DNA of 64,000 bases from Bugula neritina. Taxonomy: Eukaryota > Bryozoa > Gymnolaemata > Cheilostomatida > Bugulidae. The position numbers and the translations under genes were made by a program. The DNA is taken from assembly GCA_964035545.1 (NCBI GenBank), contig OZ037770.1:2895662-2959661 (forward strand). The letters run 5' to 3'. Shown piece by piece: positions 55,702 through 64,000 of the stretch. The notes under the pieces were generated by a model, which worked only from the letters and a program-made list of their open reading frames with translations, searched no databases and was not told the origin of the DNA. Within the stretch, counting starts at the first letter, position 1, and the number at the start of each line of letters is the position of its first letter.

Positions 55702-56792
55702 GAAGCTGTTCTATATAAGATACCAGTATTTATATACAGGACCTCCCACTCTGTGTGTTACTCATCTCCCTATTAACTAGACTCTAGTCTCTCTCTACAG
55801 AACTCAGACTACTCTCTCTACTATGACTCATCTCTAGAACATTCTGGTATTTTCTAGAAGCTACAGTCTCTCTGTTTCTATACTCATGTTAATAATACAC
55901 TCAGTTTACTCAGGTCAAGTTTATGATGTAGTGTCACAGTAAGTCGTAGTTCAAAGGTCATTTACCAGGTGTATTCCTGTATACAGTCTCTCTCAGAGGG
56001 TATATTGTGGTCTTTCTAACTTCCTCTCCTTGTGAAATATCCAGCTCTGGTTTGTTTGTATATAAGTGCTTCTTCCATAGTCAGAGTTTATTGGTTGTTG
56101 TCTTCTCTCTGTTAAGTGGTCACAACTCCTGAATATCATTATAAACTATTTATAGATTCCATGTAAATATAGGTCAATATACTTTAAGAGTTTTAGCAAG
56201 TGGCCATACATTTGTATATATTATATTTGTGTATATTATGTTTTTATATTTTTCTATTTGTGAAAACCACATTGCATTGCATTCAATAATGTGAATTCTT
56301 TTATATATTAGAATTTTTCACATTTTGTTTTCTTTATTTCGCTGTATGTCAGGCAATTTATTTTATTCACAATTTACTCACCTCTTGTAAATTACTGTGT
56401 ATTTTGCTGTCACTAATTGTACATTTTATTGTATATTACTGTATATTTTGTATCATTTGTCATATTTGACAACATATTGTGTTTACAATATAAACTTTTT
56501 TATTTATTCTTTATTCAAGAATATATTATAAACTCAGAAACATACATTGCATGGCCATCATTTTCTCTTTTATGCTGTACACTCACTGTGTCATATATTT
56601 TTATTAAAGAATATGCAAATGCAGAAACACAATTATTCCAGAGAATTCTTGCTTAAATATGCTCAGTACTAGCTAGTTTTAATATATAATTAAGGCTAGT
56701 TGTTATTGATTGAAAGTTTGACTTTAATATTATTGGGAAACTCCATCATTACATAAGAGTAGAGAATATAAATCAGTGTAACTTCAGTATAA
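55702..56792. other. 3' flank of TPR gene copy 2
   Basis: Homologous to 11468-12602, AT-rich. No gene seen. Confidence 0.5.
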
Positions 56793-57136
56793 GCCTAGGG
56801 CCACACGGCGCGTATTTTCGCATGCGAAAATTGAAATCACAAGTAGCAAAGGTGTCCACTGTGTGCGTTGAGAAAACATTCGCACTTGTCGCTCTGCATT
56901 TTCAACGCAAGTGCGAATCGTCTCTGTCGACGTCACTTAATTGGCTGGTAGTTATTCGGCGAGCCCATTTTCTTTATTTTAGTGCAACATTCCAGTAAAT
57001 TGCGTTTTATTGAAAGCGAGTGCGATTTAAAAATGAAAGCTTTATTTATCACGCATCACTGACGCTACAGTGGACACATTTGCTACTTGTGATTTCAATT
57101 TTCGCATGCGAAAATACGCACCGTTTGGCCCTAGGC
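56793..57136. mobile_element. MITE (PIF/Harbinger-like), copy 2 orthologue
   Basis: 344 bp with TAA on both sides, same position and orientation as 12603-12946. Confidence 0.8.
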
Positions 57137-57205
57137 TAACAGTCTATACATAGCGCTGAGACAGTCAACACACACATAAAATAAGATAATTATCCAATCA
57201 ACATC

Positions 57206-57352
57206 TCTTCCTGTTTATTTTCTCTCCTCTTCCTGTTTATTTTCTCTCTTCTTCCTGTTTATTTTCTCCCCCTTCCTGTTTATTTTCTCCCCTTTTCCTG
57301 TTTATTTTGTCCTTGTTTATTTTCTCTCCTCTTTCTGTTTATTTTCTTCCCT
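57206..57352. repeat. Pyrimidine-rich minisatellite, copy 2
   Basis: Six to seven units of TTCCTGTTTATTTTCTC, longer than in copy 1. Confidence 0.8.
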
Positions 57353-57388
57353 TCTCCAAAGTCATTACATTATCTCACCTTGTCTCTA

Positions 57389-58024
57389 GACATGACTAAA
57401 GCTATACATGGTGACAATACCACTCACATAGCTATAGCATACACCTACCATAGACTGGGTAGACTGTATCATAACACAGGTCAATATACACACTCAGTAC
57501 ACTGCTATAACATGGCCCTGGTACAGAGAGATAGGTGTAATACTGCTCATCTCCCTCTATATACAGCTGTGTTAGTCAGTTTCTCTCAGACTATGATCTC
57601 ATTGTCAGACTACAAACACGCTAAGGGTCTCCTACTACTCGCTCTCAAACATTCACCTACTGACTACTGTAAGGATACTCAGGCTAATATCTGTCAATTC
57701 TTAGGATAGTGTTGTCTCCACTTACATCAGTACAGGAAGTGTTGGAAATATTTATATTCAGCTCTCTGTTACTATGAGTCACTTCCTTCCTCCAACTGGA
57801 AGATGAAACTTCTAGCTCAGGTTCATTTGTACATCTCCTACTTGTGCTTACATCTGGGTCATGTTTCACAGGCTATAGAACCTTCTGGGTTAGCCTTAGA
57901 TCTTGTAGAGGTCCTCTCAGTTGACAAGGAGAATGTAACTCCTGAAATTACTAGACTGTATACAGACATTACACACATGACTCTTGGTTTATATTCCACT
58001 CTCACTCTGTATGTTGATGTGTAA
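57389..58024 (+). pseudogene. Partial TPR gene, copy 2, with in-frame TAG
   Basis: The frame reads a TPR helix pair (HIAIAYTYHRLGRLYHNTGQ and on), reaches TAG at 57707-57709, then stays open in the same frame to TAA at 58022-58024 with further helical, TPR-like sequence. An acceptor-like CTCTAG precedes it, though SLDM just upstream also fits a TPR, so the exon start is uncertain. This is the undisturbed allele of the exon hit by element A. The TAG is shared with copy 1. Best read as a decayed 3' part of a TPR gene; stop readthrough is possible. Confidence 0.6.
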
Positions 58025-58752
58025 TCATACAGTTTCCTTGACTTCTCCTGCCCTAAAATCTTAGGTCAGTGTATATAGTATACCTCAGCTTTGAAGGGCT
58101 TTTGTGTTGAAAATGCGTCTTTTTGAACAATTTTGACTGCTTTTTTAATTTCACACTTTGTATATCATATTTATACTAGCACTTACTATATCTATAAAAT
58201 GTTGAATTGTTTATTTTTGTGTTTCCATTGCATCATCTTATTTTATTCTGAAATTTATATATATTCTTTGTATTCTTGAATATTATATTGATGACATTGT
58301 ATAAATTTTTTTGTAATATATTTAAACTTATGTGTTGTGTGTAACAGGAAAATAAACCAGATGTATATTATAAGAATTGAATAAGCATAATTTGACACCC
58401 TAAAATAACTTCAAATTAAAAACATAAATAAGAAAATTAAAAAAAGGAGTTATCCTCCTTTAGCAGAGAAAACTAAAATACAGCAAATAAATTATTCATT
58501 TAACAGATTACTGGAAATATAAAAAGTTGGTAAATTATTTTGAGTTCTTACAGCATATTCTTGAAATGATTGAACTGTGAAACACTTTCGTTTTGAAACA
58601 ATGCAGAATAAGAGACCCAGTTAGATAGTATTTACTTTACAAAACAAAATATATCCAAGTAATTTTTTAAATTAGCACCAGATATATAAATAATGAAATT
58701 CATTATAAAAAACCATATTAATGCTGCTACTTTCCACAAACAGCAGTCTCTT
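58025..58752. other. Convergent intergenic sequence, copy 2
   Basis: T-rich spacer; the first part is missing from copy 1. No gene seen. Confidence 0.5.
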
Positions 58753-59221
58753 CTACTGGAGTTGTCGTTCTTTAAAAGCAGAGTCTATTTTCTGTTTCAG
58801 CCATTCATGCATAGTGACAGGGGGGTACTTAGAGCGTCCCACTAGACATTCTATTAGTGTGGTCTGGTCTGGAGTAGCAAAGATGGGATAGAAACTCTGT
58901 CAGCCTCCTGCAGGTGCATGTCATCTGACACCAACACTCGGTGCTTCTGAAAAACATAAACAGTTCTCAGGGAACAAAGAGCATAGTTCATGAAAATACT
59001 GCATTCTACAAATTTTAAGTCAAACTTGACTTTCTTCCATCAGGGTTTTTCTATAAAAATGTAACAAAGCAAAGCATGAATCACATCCACAGCAGAAATA
59101 TTATGTTTATCACATAGACAAGGTTACCAGTAGAGTAGCTCTTCAATTGTGTTCAATTAAATATGCAACAAGCAACATAACCTGGTAGAACTTGCTCGCT
59201 GTGTTTTTTGTAACTATTGGT

Positions 59222-59870
59222 ATTAGTAGTTAGTGTGACATTACTAATTAGTGTGATATACCTAGTTGAGGTGACATTACTAGTTAGTGTGACATCACTA
59301 GTCAGTGTGACATCACTAGTTAGTGTGACATTGCTAGTTAGTGTGACATCACGAGTTAGTGTGACATCACTAGTTAGTGTGACATCACTAGTTAGTAATA
59401 CATCACTAATTAGTGTGACATCACTAGTTAGTATGACATCACTAGTTAGTATGACATCACTAGTCAATGTGACATCACTGGTTAGTGTGACATCACCAGT
59501 TAGTATGACATCACTAGTTAGTATTACATCACTAATTAGTATGACATCACTAGTTAGTGTGACATCACTAGTTAGTATGACATCACTAATTAGTGTGACA
59601 TCACCAGTTAGTGTGACATCACTGGTTAGTATGACATCACCAGTTAGTGTGACATCACTAGTTAGTATGACATCACTAGTTAGTGTGACATCACTAGTTG
59701 GTATGACATCACTAGTTAGTGTGACATCACTGGTTAGTATGACATCACCAGTTAGTGTGACATCACTAGTTAGTATGACATCACTAGTTAGTGTGACATT
59801 ACTAGTTAGTATGACATTACTAGGTAGTGTGTCATCATTAGTTAGTGTGACATCACTAGTTAGTATGACA
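59222..59870. repeat. 18-bp minisatellite in oxygenase intron, copy 2
   Basis: About 36 units of GTGACATCACTAGTTAGT with ATGACATCAC variants and no MITE. More units than copy 1. Confidence 0.93.
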
Positions 59871-61429
59871 GAACAAAGAGCATTTTTAATGTGAAGACAA
59901 ACCCAGTCTAGACTAAAGTTTTCTTGTTTATTTTCTCAATATAACACAACCCAGAACTCAGTCTATAGAATACAGTTGTATGGTAGATTTGATGTGTTTA
60001 TTTTCTCAATATAACACATTGCGGAACTTACATTAGCAACCAGAGTGTCTGACGTCCAGAACTGCATTACATCACCAATATTAACAATAATACCACCAGG
60101 GGGAGCTGTCACTGCCTCATATTCTCCAGTAGATCTATTCATCACCTGGTATAATATAATACACAGATACTACAAGCAGGGAAGATAACTTCTAAATGTT
60201 AGTAAATTAAACTAACAAATATGATAGAATTCAGAGCTCATTGTGTAGAGGTCAGGCACAACTAACTCATACAAGTATTATGTAATACGAACCTCTAGCC
60301 CAGGGCTATCTTGAATCAGTAAAGTAACGGAGCCGTAGTCACTGTGCTCCCAACATCTAACTTGGCCAGGTTCTAAGTCTACATTCACCGAACAAGCAAT
60401 CTTGTTAGCTCATCTGATTGGTTGAATAGGAAGTGATGTCACACTTGAAACTACATTCACACATGCAATATATTGTATACAATACCATAACTAACAGATG
60501 TAACTCTTATCCTTATACTTAGTATTCAAGGAAACATCTCAAGATTCCTACATATACATGATATACTATGTTGATGTTAATATTCTACTAAAATATGGTT
60601 TACTAAAGTAACACTGTCTGTTCTATTATATACACAGAATATACAACTATACTGTTACTCTTAGTATGTATGAATGTGCGTTGTACATACAACCAGTAAA
60701 ATATAGCCTAGGAATCTCATCTTTGCTGAGAGTGGCTGGGTAAAAGTTAACTCGAATAGCCGACTCGTTCTGAGAGGAACCAAAGCTATGAGAATTTGCT
60801 ATATAAGACGGTTCTTTCAGTCTTAGACCTAGGCCCATCAGCTTCATGAACTGCAGTGAGAGGGTAGACAGTCTCCCCCACCATTCCTTGAGAATTTTCA
60901 TAGAATATGGTATTTCCTAGAGAAAGTGTAAAATGTTATTAGCAAAGACTCACTCTTTACATTCTCAGTCTGGAATTTGTTAATTTTTAAAATAATGAAA
61001 CGAAACGATAAAAACTTCAAACAACATTATGCTGGACATTGTGTACAAAAATTATAGATATTCATCACAATACAAAGTGACTATGTCATACATGAAATAT
61101 TTCAATTTACACTCATATTTGCACTAATGTTTAGTACACACTACACACCTGACAATGAAACCATTTTACACTATAAACTCACTGTTTCTGCCATTACTGG
61201 TTGAAAGTTAAAAGTTTCCTTGTAGTCCCCTGCCTTCCTATCAGTAGAGAGAGTTTCTCGTCCAACATCCACCCACCCTGTGTTACTCATCAGTCCCTTT
61301 GTGTACAAACACTTTTCACTCTCTCCCAAACCAAAGAATTACTTTACTCCGTTCATCAATGTGTCCATCTGAAAGTGTGAAGCAGACAAAATAGAGTACA
61401 CTTAAACATTGAAACAATCTTTACCTGTA

Positions 61430-61650
61430 CACATACACTACACAGCAACAGCTAGCACCTGGGAGCATCTATACATATAAGCACTACAAAGCACCTGCTA
61501 GCACCTGAGAGTACATGTACATACACACTACAGAGCACTTGCTAGCACCTGGGAATACCTGCACATATACACACTACAGAGCACTTGCTAGCACCTGGGA
61601 GTACCTGTATATATACACTACAGAGCACTTGCTGACACCTGGAGGCATCT
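61430..61650. repeat. CACCTG-bearing minisatellite, oxygenase intron 1, copy 2
   Basis: Five units of CACTACAGAGCACCTGCTAG plus CACCTGGGAGTACCTG and a TATATA spacer. Copy 1 has only about one unit and a remnant near 21811-21885. Confidence 0.85.
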
Positions 61651-62049
61651 TCATACAGTTGAAAGTGACTTCTGCAATGCTGATAGAAATATAAACAAAA
61701 CTAATAAATATTGACAATAAATAGAGAGTTACATACTATATGACATTCTCTCTAATCTGCTTCATATAAACACCTACACAATACTTGTATATTACCTCGT
61801 CTTGAGTTATTCCTGTGTTCACTAGACAGATAAATCCTACAGTCTTTAATGCTGATATTATGTCATCAGCCAGTGATATCTGTTCAGGAGTTATCTTCCA
61901 CAGTAGTGCTGCATCTCCTGGTATTGACTGTCCAGCAGTAAAGTCTATTACAAGCACTATTGGCTTCTCCATGGCACTATCTAAATATCAACAAAGGTAA
62001 ATAAGCTGAGTTGAGTAACTTGGTGGATGAGATACGAAATAAGTTGGCT

Positions 62050-62943
62050 TGAACTTTATTAATGACATTTTAAACTGCGTTATACATAGTACAATCAGGC
62101 TTTTTGCTGACGACACTCTTGTCTATCTGCCCATTACTAATCCAAATGACAATCATTAACTACAGGAAGATCTTTCTAGACTTTATAGGTGGGCAGAAAA
62201 AAACAATATGAAGTCTAACTCAAAGAAAAGCAATGTCATCAGCTTTGGTAAAAAAACAGAAAACATGAAAAATGTCTTCACTTATAAACTAGGAGATCCC
62301 CTGAATAGAGTTGGAGTTGTAAAATACTTTAAAATATTGTTATCATCAGATTTAAAATGAAATAAGCATGTCGAAAATACAATATCAAAGGCGTACAGGG
62401 TGTTAATCAAGCTCACACCAGGAAATGTCCCAGAAAATGTTAAAATTCTTGCATATAAAACTCTTTGTAGACCTCTCCTGGAATATGCTGCTGAAGTATG
62501 GGACCTGCACAATAAACATCTAATAACAAAATTACAAGTTACTCAAAATAGGGCTGTATGGTTCATTAAAAATCTAAAGGGTAGAGAAGTATCGGTGACA
62601 GATGCCAAATTTGACCTAGGCTTGGAAACATTAAGAAAGCGCAGACAGTCACAAAGAATTTCTTTGTTGTGTCGTATTACTGCTAATGAGGATTTATTTC
62701 CAACCTTAACTAACACTCTTAAATCTATGAAATCCTCAACCCATAACATGAATACCCGTATTAACACCTTCAACGCTATAGCCTGTGATTCGAGCCTGTA
62801 CCTGCAGGATTTTCTTGCGCACTGTCCGGGAGCTCCATACAGGAGGAGATAGTGGCAGATTTCTGAGCTTGGATAGATCTGAGGGTCCCACAATTACTCT
62901 CTTGGAGAGGTCTTGGGACTTAACCTAATTAAGATCAAGAACT
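62050..62943 (+). mobile_element. 5'-truncated LINE (non-LTR retrotransposon) fragment
   Basis: The translation begins inside the reverse transcriptase (FINDILNC), includes the catalytic RLFADDTLVY, has stops near 62157 and 62357, and then runs open from 62361 to 62851 through the RT thumb-like tail (YKTLCRPLLEYAAEVWD). Copy 1 at about 22272 has no insert, so it arrived after the duplication or was lost there. No poly-A tail or clear target duplication. The RT style is Jockey/CR1-like; the clade is a guess. Confidence 0.85.
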
Positions 62944-64000
62944 CAAACATGAAATCTTTTCTAAGAAAGTAACAAATACATGAAATAGAGAATTCTTGAA
63001 ATTGAACAAGGTGGATACTCTGCTTAGATACTTGCTTAAACTTAGTGATTAGTTATCATCATTACGCAATAATTATATGCATATTTGTCGTGACACAATA
63101 ACTATAATTGTCATTATGCCTAATGGTATTCATAATACTTAATAGTAATCATCAACATTATCATAATGATAATCATAACGTGAATGTAAAACTGAACTCT
63201 ACACTCAACACTCACAGGTACTTGTTTATGTTAAGACTTTCACTGGTACACTAACAGTAATACTAATACTGCATCACAGAAACACTAACTTACTGACTAA
63301 CAGTAACGGTAACACTACATCCTAGCAACAGTAACTGAGTAAGTCACTAATCACTAATGACTAACTCTAAGTTTAACACTAACACTGTTAGTGTTACACT
63401 TAGTGATTAACTTCAACATACAATCAGTATTACGTCAAATTTAATGCTTATAGCATACGTATTACTATTAGGTATACTACGATCTATAGTATTAGCAATG
63501 ATTATAAGTTATGGTAATGCCCAACTCAAATATCAATATGAATATCGATATTCATTTGAAACATAATGTGAAGGAAACTAGAACAAATGTTGAAAACGGA
63601 ATCAATAGTTTTACCCAATACCGTGAAGTTACCAATGGAACAGCAACCAATTGCAGCGTTACAGTTTTTTCCAAGAAGGCATAACTCGTTTTGTATCCTA
63701 CCATGTGACTGTTTTGTCATAGCCTTGCGACCACTTAATGTGATAAAATTGCCTAATCATTACATTTTGCTAATCGAGACTAATCACCATCCAACTCGCT
63801 AGCCTTGGAAACCTGGCTTTTATTTTTCAATGAATGAAAATGAAAGCCGTTGTCGAAGAGTTAGACTTGTTGAACTAATGTTGAACTTAATGTATTCACA
63901 AAGGAAAAGTTCTTGACAAATGATAGTGTAATATGGAAGATTGTACTTAGTAAATTAGCGTAATAAGTAGGCAATATGTATTTTTGCACTTTTATTTAGT
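62944..64000. other. AT-rich sequence at window end
   Basis: Homologous to 22272-22501 followed by 30007-30760 of copy 1, with the LTR element B site empty near 63185. Degenerate TAACAC/TAGTAA-type repeats. No gene recognised. Confidence 0.6.

Larger units (their letters stand above)
58753..61980 (-). pseudogene. 2OG-Fe(II) oxygenase (isopenicillin N synthase-like), copy 2
   Basis: Exons 61796-61980, 61183-61368, 60721-60916, 60293-60372, 60032-60145, 58753-58946, matching copy 1 in order and length. An ATG is present in exon 1 (61972). Three lesions: the shared TAA in exon 2 (61339-61341); a donor changed from GT to AT after exon 3 (about 60719-60720); and one base lost in the last exon near 58891, which shifts the frame before the Arg motif. 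In exon 4 a Gly next to the HxD is Trp. The gene is therefore non-functional here, while copy 1 has only the shared stop and a lost ATG. Confidence 0.85.
50865..64000 (+). repeat. Segmental duplication, copy 2 (continues past window)
   Basis: Matches 5389-30760 without the two LTR elements, the second MITE and the promoter segment. It still matches copy 1 at the window end, so a REV1 relative could follow. Confidence 0.9.

Noticed and set aside
59217-59894. 225-codon plus-strand frame of repeated Val-Ser-Val-Thr-Ser-Leu; also the 121-codon one at 19919
   Set aside because: Both come from the 18-bp minisatellite, whose length is a multiple of three. They lie in an intron of the opposite-strand gene.

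Overview
The window looks like genomic DNA of an early-branching animal, most likely a sponge, although the species cannot be named from sequence alone. The evidence is AT-rich intron-bearing host sequence with many simple tandem arrays, a REV1 5' gene region with animal-type exons, a possible AKIP1 3' end, TPR proteins built from near-identical units, and Ty3/Gypsy elements primed by a metazoan-type tRNA-Leu.

The layout is dominated by a segmental duplication. Copy 1 (about 5.4-30.8 kb) and copy 2 (about 50.9 kb to beyond the window end) carry the same order: exon-like repeats, a large NTase-TPR gene (+), a MITE, a partial TPR gene (+), and a 2OG-Fe(II) oxygenase-like gene (-). Copy 1 gained two LTR retrotransposons with apparently identical LTRs (13229-18487 + strand; 22502-30006 - strand), a second MITE, and a promoter-bearing segment in front of its TPR gene. 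Copy 2 keeps the empty sites but gained a LINE fragment. Both TPR genes are open and differ in length by exactly two 44-residue repeats. Both oxygenase copies carry the same in-frame stop, and copy 2 has two further lesions.

Between the copies lie the first seven exons of REV1 (33142-35994), which stop right after the start of the polymerase domain, then a 31-bp satellite and two exons resembling the AKIP1 C-terminus. After these come very large arrays (TAG-rich 40.2-41.6 kb; 35-bp satellite 42.75-44.46 kb).

Upstream of each TPR gene is an array of short exon-like cassettes (8 in 1.3-6.0 kb; 11 in 45.2-51.4 kb, plus 2 strays). Each has a T-rich AG acceptor and usually a GTAAGT-type donor around a core made of CACCTG motifs. 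Their function is unknown.

The strongest candidate for something undescribed is in the two LTR elements. Besides gag and pol, joined by a conserved -1 frameshift signal, both carry a 3' ORF for a zinc-finger/coiled-coil protein in the position usually held by env. Both have a matching splice donor exactly 43 nt into gag and a matching acceptor in front of that ORF, in the same phase. A short conserved ORF lies between pol and the 3' ORF. One element (A) lacks RT-RNase H and the integrase core through two in-frame deletions but keeps all other ORFs open and has identical LTRs, so it looks like a recently mobilised non-autonomous form.
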